Below are positions 44,756-56,823 of a stretch of 64,000 nt of DNA, piece by piece; position 1 is the first letter of the stretch; each line of letters starts with the position of its first letter. The notes beneath the pieces were generated by a model. That model saw only the letters and a list, made by a program, of their open reading frames with translations, had not been told where the DNA came from and searched no databases. The stretch is taken from positions 1,240,001-1,304,000 of the forward strand of contig CP084611.1 of NCBI GenBank assembly GCA_025917655.1, given 5' to 3'. A program made the translations under genes and the position numbers. This stretch comes from Chlorella sorokiniana. Its lineage: Eukaryota > Chlorophyta > Trebouxiophyceae > Chlorellales > Chlorellaceae.

Positions 44756-47700
44756 TCAGCGTTCGGCCATGCCGTCATCTTCAGACTCCTCCTCGTCTGA
44801 GCCCTCTTCCTCCTCGCTGCTGCTGCCGTCGCTGCCCGCCTGGTGCTGCTCCTCCCCTGCCCCTTCTCGTCTTTGCGCGGCTCATGAGGTTGCTGCGGGC
44901 CGTCTGCCAGGCTGGCCAGGTACCGCAGGCTGTACAGGTTGGCCTCGCAGGTGGAAGCCAGGTCCTCGTGCAGCCGGGTCAGCGCCTTTTGCAGCGAGCG
45001 CAGCGCGGGCAGCGCGGCCGCCGCACCGCTGCTCCCGCTGGACTGCAGCGCGGCCCCGTGCCGCACGCACAGGGCTTGGGCCCATCTGCACGCACAGGGC
45101 AGGCAGGTGAGCAGTCAGTGAGGCAGGCTCAACGGCAGAGTTGTCTAGAGAGCAACTGAACTGGGTGTTCAGCAGGGCGTGCAGTGCCCAGGCCGTCGCT
45201 GAGCTCACCCCAGCAGGTGCTCGATGTGCGGCGTGTGCGGCAGCAGCTCGCCCAGCGTGCTCAGCAGGCGCGGCATCACCGCCGCCGGCAGCTGGTTGGC
45301 CAGCAGCTGGACCTGGGCAGGCGGCGTGCTGCGGGGGCGGCGAGGGGAGCACAATGAAAGCGGGTTAAACAACCGTACTCCCAGCACAGCACACCTTACA
45401 GCCGCGGGGGGCTTGCTAGCGTGCAAGCCTCTGTACCTCTGTGCCCAGCTGGCTTGCCTGTCCTGTCGGGCAACTGCAGCTCGGAGCCCCGAGCTGACGC
45501 CACGAGACACCCATCTCCCCCGTCCTGGCCCCCTGCTGCCTCTGCCTGCCTCACACCTCGCCCACCTGAGCACGGCGTGCTGCACCAGCGCCGGGTTGTT
45601 GAGGCGCAAGGCCATGAGGAGGGCCTTGAGGTGGGCGCCTCGGTGCAGCGCACGCAGCGCCGCCTCCGGCGTCACGTCCTCCGCAAGGTCCGTGGGGTCG
45701 AACACCAGCCCCTCGTCCAGGCCGTACAGCAGCACGCCCTCTGTGGTGGCCGCAGCCCAGGAGCGGCCGGTGGGCGACAGCGCGACGGCGCGCGTGCGCA
45801 CCGCGGGCGCGCGCTTGCCGCCCGTGCCGGGCAGGTCGTCGGCGGCGGCCGCCCCGCCCGCCAGCGTGGGCGGCAGCAGGTCGTCATCGTCGCTGCCGCC
45901 GTCGTCGGCAATCTGGTCCAGCGGTCCCGCATCCGTGATGTTGCTGCACGCAGCCAGCGCGGGGTGCGCAGTGGGCAGCCAGCTCCTCCCGGGGAGCAGA
46001 GGAACAGCTATGTTCCGGGGCGGGGCAAATGCCGTGGACAGGGAAGGGCCGGCCAGTCCCCCAGCGTGCGTGCCCGCCCGCCCCCTTTCCCACCCCCTCC
46101 CCCATCCCCTTTTGACCTTCCCCAACCCACCCTCCAGCCCTCCCCCCCGCCCACACACCACCATCACCGCCAGCCAACCCACCGCGAGTTCAGCTGGTCC
46201 AACACGCCGTCCAGCGACTTGTTGTGGGAGATCTGAAGCGGCGCAGCATGACGCGCTCCGCCACGTCGTAGAGGCACACGTACCTGCGGCGGGGGCGGGG
46301 GCGCGGGTGGGAGGAGAGGCCACAAGGGCAGGGGGAGGACGTGCCAAACACGCATGCATGCAACTTGGGCACACCGCTGCTGCCCGCTGTGGCTGCCTGC
46401 CTCTCCGCGCGCGTCCGCTTTCCCTCTCCCTCCCCTTTGCCTCACTTGCTGCTGCCGCCCGCCAGCAGGAAGGAGCCGTCCGCCGAGAAGGCCAGCGACG
46501 TGAAGCACCGCCCGCTGCTGCTGTTCTCCAGCGAGCGGCGGTCGGAGCGCAGGCGGCCGCCCGCGATGTCGCGCCGCCCGAGATGGTGCCCTGCACAGGG
46601 GAGGGGGAGGCAGGGAGGCGCCTTCTTGAATATTGGCAGCCGCAAGCCTGGCACCTGGCAGCAGGCACCCGCAGCAGCCCACACAACGTGGCTGAATGAA
46701 CGGCAGGGCCCACCCCCTCCAGCAGCACCGCAAGCAGCGCCCCAAACTCGGGAACGGTTGTTGCAGGCAGCAGCCACGGCGTGCTTTGCCCTCACGTCCC
46801 AACGCGACTGCCGCAACCACCGCCACCTCATCCCACAGCCGCCCCCACCTGCAGCGCCGCCTCGTGCGGATCCCACAAGTAGATCTGGCCGTCCAGGGTG
46901 GAGGAGGCCAGCTGCTTGCCGTCGGGCGCCACGCCAGCGCCAGCACATCGTGCTGCAGCGGGGGCCATGCAGCGGATGCAGCGTCAGCAACGCGCTGGGG
47001 AAATAAACCGCAGCCGCCACTGGGCGAGCGAGCACGGCGCGGGGTGATGCGGCGGCCAGCAGGCGCTCTTGCGCCCCGGCCGCCTCGCCTCGCAGCCACC
47101 GCCCTCACCTGGTGCTGCAACGCCTCCACCGCGCCCTTGCCGCTAAACACGTCCCACGTGCGCACCGTCCTGCAGGCGGGAGCGCGGATGCGGAACGGGT
47201 GCTGGCCGTGCACAGAGGCAGCTGAGCGCTGCGCTGACGCGGGCGGCCCGTCCCACCCCGCTCACTTGTCCCAAGATGCTGAGCCGAGCAGCGGGGCCCC
47301 GGGCAGAACTGCAGCGCCACCACGGGCCCCTCGTGCGCCGCCAGCACCTCCAGCAGCCGACCCGTCTTGAGGGACCACACGAAAATCTGGAAGGAGTCGC
47401 GGCTGCCGGCACAGATGACCTGTGAGAGAAACGCGGGGCAGAGAAGGGTGGTTGGGGTGCCCCAGCTCGCATCGGCGGCCATTCCACACTCTTTTCCAGC
47501 AGGGATTAGCCCGTGGCTCCGCTGGGATTGCACGTGTGAGGCGTGGCTGGGGCCGCCCCTGGCCCCGCCAGCCTTGCGTGCCCGCTCACCTCCCCGCTGG
47601 GTCGCAGGCCAGGGAGATGAACTGGACGGGGGTGGGCGTGGTGAGGGTGCGGAAGTTGCGGTACCGCACCAGGTCGAACGCGCGCACGGTGCCGTCCAGG

Positions 47701-50036
47701 CTGGCGCTCAGCACCGCGTGGCCGCTGCAGGCAGGAGCCACACGCGCAGAGGGGCCGCTGGTGCGCACCACGTGCGACACATGAGCGGCGGGCAGACGAT
47801 GCGGCTGCGGCCGCTGTGCTGGCCACGCGCGGCGGTGCCAGGCGCGGCACCCACCCACCTTCCCAGGAACTGCACCGCGGTGACGGGGGCGGTGTGGTCG
47901 GCAAAGGTGACGAAGCAGAAGCCGGAGGCGGGGGTCCACACCTTGACCTTGGCGTCGTCGGCGCCGGTGGCCAGCAGGGCGCCGTCGGGGCTGAAGGCCG
48001 CTGCCGCCACGTCGTAGTAGTGGCCCTGCAGGGGGCTTGCGTGTGTGTGGCCCGGCGGTGGTGCTGGGAGCAGATGAGCGGGCTGGCCGGGAGCCGAGGG
48101 GAAGCGCGGGGTGCGCTGCCGGGCCAGAGCGGGAGTGCACTGCAACGTGCATCCAGACGCACGCGCGGCCTGCCAAGAAAGGGGCCCTGCTGCAGCTGTT
48201 TCGAAGAAGGGGGTCTCAGCCTGCAGCGGGTGCAGTGCACAGTGCGCGGCGCCCCACCTGCTGCTTCAGCACATACGTCTCGCTGCGCCACTCCCACACC
48301 AGCAGCTGGCCCAGCTGGGCCGACCCCACCGCCACCCAATCGCCGCTTGAGTTGAAGGCCAGGGAGGTGAGCGCCTCCCTGCAGGAGGGAAGCCGGGAGG
48401 AGGCGTGGAGAAGGAGAGCCGCAGCACAGCAGCGTGGGCTGAAAGCGCACACGGCTGGATCCCCACAGCAGGGCGTGCGGCAGGCTGCAGCAGGGCCCCG
48501 CTGCCCCTCTCATGTGCCTGACTGCGCCTGTGCAGCCCTGGAGCTGCAGCGCGCACCTGCCGATGGAGAGCGTGTGCACCGGCGTGAGGTCGGGCAGCTG
48601 CAGCAGCTCGAAGATGCCGGAGCTGAAGCCCGCGGCCAGCAAGCCAACGCCGCCCTGGAAGGCGGCCGCCGTCAAGCGCGCCCCCGCTGCCCGAAGTAGT
48701 GCTTCTCCGTCAGCCGCCAGTGGCCCCCGCGTAGGTGGTGGACTGTGCCTCCGCCTCGTCGCCGCCCGCCGCCGCCGCCGCACGAGGCGGCTTGCTGCCG
48801 CGCTTGGCCGTCGAGCCGCCGCCCCCTCCTCTGCCTCGGATTCCGACTCGCTGCTGCTGCTGCTGCTGCTGCTGCTCCCCTCCTCGCCGCCCTCACCCTC
48901 TCCCTCGCTATCTTCCTCCTCGCTCTGGGCGCTGCCGTTCGCTGCATCCACGCCGCCGCTTGCGCGCGCCGTTGGCTGCCGCCGCCACCACGCCATCAGG
49001 AGCGTCTTTGAAGTACGTCCAGGCGAACAGCGCTCCGTCGCGGGACAGGGTGTACAGCTGGGGCGCCTCCTTGCCTATGAGGCCCGCCGATTCCTGCAGC
49101 TTGGCGCTCGTGAAGTGCACTGCAGCAGGGGGGGCGCACGCCGTGGAGGGATGACACGTCATGCATGGCCACAGCGAGGGGCTGCGACCCCAACCCGCAG
49201 GTCTGCAGCCACCGGGCCGCTCTGAATGGCAAGCCACAGCGCAGGCTGAACCGCGGCGGGGAGAGTGGACGCGAAGCACCTCCCGGCTGAAAGACGGCGA
49301 GCAGCCCCCCCACACACCGCCCCCGCAGGCGTACCCGCGACGAGCGGCTCTCGGTGGCCTGCCAGGGTGGGGGGGCGGTAGCCCTCCAGCGGGTGCATGG
49401 AGAAGATTCGGGTGGAGAGGTCCTTGCCGCCGGCTGCCAGCCACAGGGAGTCGGGGCTCCAGTCCAGGGCGGTGATGTCGGCGTGGCACTGGCCGTAGGT
49501 GCGGTGCAGCTCCATGGGGGCCACGCTCTTCTGCAGGCCGGGGGCGCGCCACACCTGCAGCAGGCGCCCCACCGCGCACGCCACGTAGCGGCCGTCGGGG
49601 CTGAACCTGGCGGCGCGCACGGGCCCCTTGAACGAGAAGTGGTGCAGCAGCGCGCGGCGGCGGCGGTTGACCACCACCGCGCGGCCCTGCTCGTCGATGG
49701 ACAGCAGAATGCGGCCGTCGGGGCTGACCGCGATGGTGCGGATCTGGCGCCCATTCTCAAAGGGCAGCGTGCTGCTCACAGACTCGGTGAGGTTGATCTG
49801 CAGGAGGCGGCCAGCCAGGCAGGCAAGTGGCGGCGGGCCGCGTCAGGGGCTGCCTGCCGGAAGGCAGCGCGCCGTTATGCAGTCCCCTTCCTCTGTTGAT
49901 TGCACGATGGCATTCTGGCAAGCCAGCACACCTGAGTGACCCTGTTGCCGACAGGAGTGAGGAGGTCATTCTCATGGATGAGCAGGTTGCCGCCCCGATA
50001 GGGCGCACCAAGCAGAGATGAAAACTCGAAATTCAT
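44756..50036 (-). CDS. PWP2: PWP2 / UTP1, WD40 protein of the small-subunit processome
   Basis: A nucleolar protein of the UTP-B complex needed for 18S rRNA maturation. Exon 1 begins MNFEFSSLLGAPYRGGNLLI at 50036 and continues TPVGNRVTQ, the hallmark PWP2 start. Blades follow: GRQIRTIAVSPDGRILLSID with NRRRRALLHHFSFKGPV; HADITALDWSPDSLWLAAGG; PQLYTLSRDGALFAWTYF; REALTSLAFNSSGDWVAVGS; DVAAAAFSPDGALLATGADD; GHAVLSASLDGTVRAFDLVR; ICAGSRDSFQIFVWSLKTGR; TVRTWDVFSGKGAVEALQHQ; and FTSLAFSADGSFLLAGGSSK. Then come DGVLDQLNSR, an acidic loop (ADDGGSDDDDLLPP) and the C-terminal UTP12-like helical domain (ALLMALRLNNPALVQHAVL; LPAAVMPRLLSTLGELLPHT; ANLYSLRYLASLADGPQQPH). The C-terminal acidic tail (EEEEGSDEEESEDDGMAER, stop at 44756) lies one base out of frame from the preceding exon near 44850. 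A Ser/Glu-rich insert lies near 48740-48960. About fifteen exons can be traced. Confidence 0.9.
48852..48878. repeat. CTG/CAG trinucleotide run in PWP2
   Basis: About eight CTG triplets in a row, on the coding (minus) strand CAG/AGC, encode a poly-Ser or poly-Gln tract depending on frame, inside the acidic, low-complexity insert between WD blades of PWP2. Such runs are prone to length change. Confidence 0.7.
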
Positions 50037-50742
50037 AGCGGGCTGCTATTACGCTCATTCACCCTCAAGGCGCATGTTGCATGTTCTTGTAGTCGCGCAA
50101 ATCAAACTTTGGCGGCCCGGTCGAGCGTTCTTCAGCTATTGATAAATATTGATCTTGCATGCAAGGCAGCTGGCCACTTCGACTCATGACGGAGCCCCGT
50201 GTACTTCTGTACCGTGCGTTAACTTCCCAAATCCGCTCGGCCAAACGGTTGAGCGGGAGTTTTTTCAGTCCTTGGTTTACGCTCACACATTCATCGATCT
50301 ATGCAGAAAGCCTGCAACATTACAATCTGCAGGGTCTGTTGCAAGGTGTGCGCGCAACCCTCCTGGGGGAGCAGGTGCCCCGCCAACAAAGCTTGACCGC
50401 CTCGGACGCTCACAAAAGCGTAAATCTTTGATCAGGAAAGATGGCAGCCGTTGGCCCGTCAGCGCAAGTGCCGCTGGCGGCAGCAAAGCCAGGTTGGAGG
50501 GTGTGCCCCGTCCCACGCCTGGCGCGTGGCCCGCTGTTCTTCCTCGTAATCCAGTGAGTTTGAGGGCTGTCATGGTCCTCATCGAACTCCGATTGAATAG
50601 CCAAACTTTTCCAACTTGTGCCATTACCACTCACCCGCCACAACTGCCGCCAACCACCACGCCGTTGCTATAACGGACCAAATGCTGAATGTATGGCGAT
50701 TCATCCTTACCCCTGCAGGAGAAGCGTTGGCCAGTGCGGCCT
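50037..50742. promoter_or_regulatory. Divergent intergenic region (706 bp)
   Basis: It lies between the PWP2 start (50036, minus) and the Gln/Ala-rich gene (50743, plus). An AT-rich word, TTGATAAATATTGATC, lies near 50138. Codons just upstream of 50743 are open (a frame from 50689), and a CAG at about 50719 could be an acceptor, so a 5' exon of the right-hand gene may lie here. No RNA gene was found. Confidence 0.4.
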
Positions 50743-51893
50743 ATGGCCTTCTACAATCCCTCTCATCAGCAGCCTCTTGCTGCGATCACCAATCAGCACG
50801 AGCAGCGGCGGATGTTGAACGAGCGCATTGCAGCGGCCTCGCCAGCACAGCGGCAGCGCTTGCTCCAGCAGCTGGTGGAGGCTCAGCAGGTGCTGCGTCG
50901 GCAGCAAACGCTGAGGCAGCAGCAGGAGGCGCAGCGCCAGCAGGCTGCCTGGAGGCACGCCGCGGCACAGCGAGCAGCTGGTGGCAAGGCCGCTTCCAGC
51001 GCTGCAACGGCTGCCTCAGCCGCTGCGCGTGAGCCTGAGCATGCCGCGGGCAACGCCACGAGCGAGCCCGCTTTTGCCACCGCTGGTGCCGCAGCTGGCG
51101 CCTCCTTTGCAGCGGCCGGGTCACCCAGCGGCGGCCATACATGCGCTTCTGCACGCGGGTGGGAGCCCTTCTCTGCGGCTGCCCACCAGCACCACCACCA
51201 GCAGGGCCCGCACATGCAGCAGCAGCCCCACCACGTCTACCAGCGGTCACACCACAGGCACTACGACAAGCCTATCGATGTGGACGACTGCTGGGGGCGG
51301 GGCGCAGGCAGCGGCGGCTCCCGGGGGCTCCCGCGCGGCTGGCACCCACTCCACAGCCCCATCCAGCTCGTCCCACGCCGGCATTGCTGGGAGCGACGGC
51401 AGCAGCGCGCGCGGCAGCACCCGACAGAGCCGCCGTGCCAGCTACTTCAATGACGAGGGTCGACGCAGCACCGGCTCCGAGATCAACAACGGCAGCGAGC
51501 GGGCCTGGTGGCGCGGCTTTGCGCACGACGCAGCCGGCGGCTTCCACTTCCATTCTGGCAGCGGTGGACAGCAGGAGGCGTGGCAGCAGCAAGCAGGCCC
51601 GCACAGTGGCGCCTTCAGCGCAGACGCTGCGGCAACGCTGGAGGGGCAGGTCCGCGGGGAACTGCAGCACCTGCTGTCCCAGTCTGGCGGCGACCTGCTG
51701 CGCTTCGTGTCAGCCCTGGGCATCAGCTTTGAAGCGGGGCCCAGCCGGGGGCGGCCATGCGCAACGCGCGAACCGCCGCACTGCTGCGCCTGCACCCGAC
51801 CACCTTTTGCGGGAAGGTGCGCGTCAGCGGGAGTTTGGTGCGCAAGCCACGCAGCTTGTGAACCAGCTCTGGCGGGCTGCCAGCAATCGTTGA
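50743..51893 (+). CDS. Gln/Ala/His-rich orphan protein
   Basis: The start MAFYNPSHQQPLAAITNQHE is at 50743. A helical, Gln/Arg-rich segment follows (RRMLNERIAAASPAQRQRLL, QQLVEAQQVLRRQQ), then long Ala-rich and His/Gln-rich low complexity (HQHHHQQ, MQQQPHH). A more structured C-terminal part contains RRASYFNDEGRRSTGSEINN, WWRGFAHDAAGGFHFHSGSG and AATLEGQVRGELQHLLSQSG with DLLRFVSALGISFEAG. The best final segment, LLREGAR then FGAQATQLVNQLWRAASNR, ends at 51893. These parts lie in three frames, with changes near 51330 and 51750, so either small introns or one-base indels intervene. No known domain is recognised. The composition suggests a transcription or RNA-binding co-factor, but that is guesswork. 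Confidence 0.5.
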
Positions 51894-52754
51894 ACCTGGA
51901 TCAAGCTGCTCTTGTCAGTGTCCTGTGCTTGTTGAGTGCAGGGCTTTCTTGCACCCATCAACCAAAACAGACCTGTGTTCCATCTCTTTGAGCATTGACA
52001 TGCCTATGTACATTTCTTTTCGTCACAATTGTGAATCCAACTGTATCAGAAAACAAAGAGTTGTACAATGAGCAGCGTTCGGTTTATCGAACGAAAGCTG
52101 GTGGGGCGGAACATACACAGGGCAAGGGCGCCGCGGCCTCAGGATGGGATGGCCATTTGTTGAGGGGTGTCAATGCTGCTGGCCTCAACCTTAATTTATC
52201 CATCATTCGGCAGTGCACATCGCAATGAGTCGCATGCATGGGATGGGTGGGCAACATCGTGCAATCCTTTTGGTGCTGCGCACTCCCGTCAACCTTGGCG
52301 GCATCTGCAAATAGCAGACTTGGCTCCACGGAAAGTCGTGTGGGAGGGGAAAGCGACTCAATTGCGACGTAAATCGCCGAGAACAGCCGTTGGCCTCACA
52401 GTTGGGGCAGGGAGTGCGTGTTTCGAGAGGTACAGGGTCGCCGCACCCCGTGCACGACGTACTTGCTGCCGGGCGTTGCTCTTTTGCACCTAGACGTCTC
52501 AACGCCCTTTTCGGAGGGCAGCGCGCCCTCAGCCGTTGGGCGTGTTTCGCTTGAGCATCCGCATCCCACACGTGCGCCTTGGCCTGCGGGGGTCGCAACA
52601 GGCGCAGCATCCAACAAGGAGCGGTCCCAGCGCCACCCAAGGCCGCCGGTTGCGCCGCAGGGCCAGGCGGGGCTGCTGACGCCAACTCTGGCTCGCCGCC
52701 GCCGCCGCCGCTTGCCACCAGCGAGAGACCCAGCGCAAGGCAGCAGGTGCAGCC
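51894..52754. other. Intergenic region (861 bp), no gene seen
   Basis: The left part (51894-52200) is AT-richer and fits a 3' untranslated region. The right part becomes GC-rich and holds the promoter or leader of the demethylase gene. An open plus-strand frame (52418 onward) runs into the JmjN exon but has no conserved content upstream of 52755. No repeats or RNA genes were recognised. Confidence 0.4.
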
Positions 52755-55700
52755 ATGGCTGCCGCCAGCAAGGGCGCCCGGAGTGCCCTGTGTTCTACCC
52801 AACCATCCACGAGGTGAACAGCATGTCTTTTGTGGAGTATGTTGAGCGGCTGGAGAAGCAGAAGGGCTTCCGCGAGGCCGGCGTATGCAAGATTGTGGCA
52901 CCCGATGGCTGGGCGCCGCGCCGAACCGGCTACAACCGCCTCAACTTTGAGCTGCCCAGGTGGGAGCACGTGCAGTCCTGGTGCGGCCGAGCAACTCGCT
53001 GTGTGGGTTGGCACAAGTGGGCGGCCAGCCTGGCCGCCAAAGCACGGCAGGCCTGCCATTGCTGCTGCTTCGCTGACCCATGCTGCGCTGTGCCGCGCCG
53101 CCCATTGTCAGGCCCATCCGGCAGCACGCCACGGGGAGGCAGGGCCTGTATCGCACGTTGATGGTGGAGAGCCGGCGCATGCCGCTGGATGAGTTCCGGG
53201 ATATGGCCCGGGAGGAGGTGAATGCTGCGCCGCGCGAGGCGGAGCCTGAAGAGCTGGAGCGGCAGTTCTGGCGCAACGTCACCCTGAACCCCCGCTCTAC
53301 GGTGGGCATTAGGGGGAGGGCATGGCGGTGGTGGGCGCTGAAGGGCTGCTGTTTGCAGGGGCGGAGCAGGCGGGTGGACACCAGCAGCGGCACCCGCCCG
53401 GCCTGCTGCACAGGCGCGGTGGGCTGGGCACCGCTGCATGGTGCCCCGCTCATACAGGTCGGCGCATCTCCTCACCGCCCTGCAGGTGCCGATGTGCCGG
53501 GCAGCCTGTTTGAGCCGCAGTGCAAGGGGTGGACGCTGCGCCGCCTGCGCTCCCTGCTGAGCCAGACGCTGGAGGCGCATGGCGTGAAGATGCCCGGCGT
53601 GAACGAGCCCTACCTCTACGTCGGCTCCTGGCGCTCCATGTTTGCTTGGTGCGGCGCCCAGCGCACTCGGGGAGGGATAAGGGGCGCTGCGCATTCCACA
53701 CGGGGGCGTGCAGCTGTGCTTGGGAGCGGCTGGGGCCCGCCGGCAACAGCCCTGCACGCGTTGCAGGCACCCGCTTTGCTAGTCGTGGCTGCGCCCCCCT
53801 CCGCTTGCTCCTCTCCCTCCCCCTTACACACACCTTGAGCCCACCACCCCCACCCCCACCCCCAACCACCACCAGGCACACCGAGGACATGGACCTGCAC
53901 AGCGTCAACTACCTGCACTGCGGCGCATCCAAGCAGTGGTGCGCCCCGCCTGCACCGCCTGCTGGCCAACCAGCCCTTCAGCCCGCAGCTGCTGCTGCAG
54001 AAGTCTGTCGGGAGTGGCCCACGCTGGCCTTGGTCCTGCCCGGCAGCGTTTCTGAAGCGCCGGGCTCCTGCCCCCCAACCCCCTCCCCCTCGCTGCTTCC
54101 CGCCTGTTGTAGGTATGTGGTTCCTCCCGCCCACCGCCCGCGCTTTGAGCGCCTCATGCGCAGCCTGCTGCAGGACCTATTCCGCGCCTGCCCAGAGTTC
54201 ATGCGCCACAAGGTGCGCGGGTTGGGGGTGGGGAGGTGCGTGGATGTGTTTGTGTGGGGCGGGGGGGGTAGGGGGACCTTGCAGCTGGCCCCACCCTGAC
54301 ACTGTGCCCACGCCCACACATGCCTCTGCCCTGCCTGACGAGCGCCGACCACTGCGTGCATCCAGCATGCCGGCCCTTATGCCTGCCTCTGGCCTGGACC
54401 CCACCCCCTCTTCCTGCAGGAGCTGCTGGTGTCTCCGCAGCTGCTGGCCAGCCACGCGATCCCGGTGGTCAGGGTGGTGCACCACCCGCGCGAGTTTGTG
54501 GTCGTCTTCCCGGGGCCTACAGGTGGGTGGGAGGCTGCGCAGCGGCGGCGCCCAGGCCAAGCCGGGCGCTGCAGCAGCCAGCGGGCGCGCGCCGCCCCGG
54601 TGCCACCCACGCCCATGGGCACCCGAACGTCTGCAGCACGCTCTGCGGCCCTGGACGCCAGCCAGCCTGCTGTACGCCTGCCCGCCCACTGCCGTGCCCG
54701 CCGCCACTTCCCTCCCCCGCAGCGGCTTCAACCACGGCTTCAACATCGCCGAGTCGGTTAACTTTGCCACCCGCGCCTGGCTGCCAATTGGCGCCGAGGC
54801 AAACTACTGCGAGTGCCAGGCGGTGAGGCGGCGACTCGCCGCTGCAGGGGCGGCTGCAAGCACCCGGGGCCCCGCTGGGATCAAGCAGCTGCCAATGGGA
54901 TCAAGCAGCCGCCACACCGGCTGCAGGCACTCTCGTTGTCTGTGCTTGCATTGTGCTGCGGGCTGGCAACACCTGGCACAGTCCCACTTGCTGCGTACTG
55001 ACCCGTTTGGGGAGGCGCGCCTGTTTGCCGCCCGCAGGACAGCGCACGCATCGACATGCGCCTCTTCCGCGAGCACATGCCGCCCAAGCTGCGGCGCCAG
55101 GTGGACGAGATGTATGCCAGCTCGTCGGACGAGGAAGGGAGCGAGGGGGAGGGGGAGGCGGAGGAGGACAGCTCCCCCGGTGGGTGCCGCCGCAGCAACT
55201 TGTCGCCCCTGGCTTGGAGCTGGCCTGGTGTTTCTGCGACTGGCTGGATAGGAAGCATGTTGCGGCGGAGAATGCCGACCATTTAGTGCTCTCCTGTGCA
55301 GGCTCCGCCGAGGAGGAGGAGGAAGAAAGCGAGGTGGAGGCTGACGCCAGCTGCGGCGAGGACGAGGCGCCCCCGGAAAGCGGCGGCGGCAGCAGCAGCA
55401 GCAGCAGCGTGGGCGCAAGGGTCGGCCGCAGCAGCCGGTGCCCGACTCCGAAGCCGAGTCCACGTCTGACCTGGAGGCAGAGGAGAGCGAAGGGGAGGCG
55501 CCGCATGCAGCCAAACGCGCACACTCGGGCCGGGGCAGCCGCCGCACGGCGGGCGCAGCCGCGGCAGCAAACCAGGCCCCCCGCACAGCAGCAGGAGCAG
55601 GAGCAGCTGGCGGCGCCGTCGAGCGGGCGGCCGCAGCGCACGCGGCGGCCGCCGCCGCGACCTGGACATGGTGCCGGTGCGGCTGCGCCCTCCGCCCGCT

Positions 55701-55946
55701 GCCCCCACGCAGCTGCAGGGCGCTGCCAAGGGGCGCATGGGCCTGGCCAGCAGCCGGCCTGTGCCCCAGCCCAGCCCCGCAGCCGCGGCAGCCAGCCGCA
55801 AGCGCAGCCGTTCACGCAGCATGGCGGCGGCGGTGGCAGCAGCCCCTGCGTCCAAAGTGATGGGCACCAGCAGCCGCGGGCGGCCGCTGCTGCTGAAATT
55901 CATGGACTCTGCCGTGTCGCTGCTGCCCTTTGGCAGCCAGAGGTAG
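52755..55946 (+). CDS. JmjN/JmjC histone lysine demethylase, KDM4/JHDM3 type
   Basis: An Fe(II)/2-oxoglutarate dioxygenase that removes methyl groups from histone H3 lysines. JmjN is CPVFYPTIHEVNSMSFVEYV plus GVCKIVAPDGW. JmjC contains ADVPGSLFE, VNEPYLYVGSWRSMFAW, the iron motif HTEDMDLHSVNYLHCGASKQ (His and Glu) near 53876, VVPPAHRPRFERLMRSLL, LLASHAIPVVRVVHHPREFV and GFNHGFNIAESVNFATRAWL, with the second iron His near 54735. The catalytic triad is therefore complete. The region after the core is very acidic (SSDEEGSEGEGEAEED; SAEEEEEESEVEAD), then Arg/Ser/Ala-rich, ending LLKFMDSAVSLLPFGSQR at 55946. No PHD, Tudor or C2H2 finger was found. One-base indels near 52780 and at the C run near 53293 break the frame; one more C at the latter would turn NPRST into NPPLYGADV, the family's expected reading. 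H3K9/K36 specificity is inferred. Confidence 0.85.
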
Positions 55947-56823
55947 AGCCGGCTGCGTGCCGCCAGGCTCCGTGCCTGCCACGCAGCAGTGCAGCCGTTG
56001 ACGCAGCCAGGGGCCTCCATGCTGCAGTGTGGCACGCTGCAAAAGGCGTGCCAGTGTGTGCGGCGTGGCTGCGAGGCCTGCAGCCTGGAGGCCTTGCACC
56101 TTGGGACCCTGCTTGCCCACTGCTCCAATGTACCCTTTTTCATTTGCTTTCCGTCCAATCCTTAGCTTGATGCCCACTTCAACCATCCAGCGCTGCAGTC
56201 CCGCCTTTCGTGCCACATATCCCATGTCGACGTTTCAGGCGGCGGGCACTCGCTGCCAACACTCGTGCTCGACCCGCCGTTCTCCGCCCGCCTCCATCCT
56301 TGGCTCTCCATGTGCGCAGCTCTTCTCTCGTGTGCGTCTCTTCATTGTTTTCACAAGGTGTTGCACTGCTGTATATCTGTCTTGGTTGCACCTCAGGCGA
56401 GAAGATGGTGAGCCGGGTGGCGGGCTGCCTGCTGCGCTTGACGGCACTTGGCATGAGCAGCTCCACCCAGGGCGATCGATGAATGAAACGTTTGTTTTTT
56501 GTCACTTTTTTCCCTAAACCATGCGGGACTGAACTGCTGCGCTGCAAAGGATGCAGACTGTGTTTGACGCCAACTCGCAGGCGCTGCGTGGCCGGCCGTG
56601 CCTTGGGATTGTGCACCTTGGAGCGAAAAGGTGATCGTTTCGTACGCAATGCGCCAAGGCTTGTTCAACCCATGGGCGCTATCCGCCGATGGGTGCAAAT
56701 TCTTGGTCCTGTTGTAGGCCAGTAGTCAATTTGTCGGCCTCTCCTGCGCCACGAGCAATCAGAGTGAACCGCCAGACCGCTTGGATTGCAGCCAGCCACC
56801 AGGGCAGTGCGAGTGGTACCAGG
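55947..56823. other. Intergenic region (877 bp), no gene seen
   Basis: This is the 3' region of the demethylase gene and the promoter of the flavoprotein gene, both plus strand. Several short open frames exist on both strands, but none has protein-like content or credible splice sites. No TGTAA was found. Confidence 0.4.
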
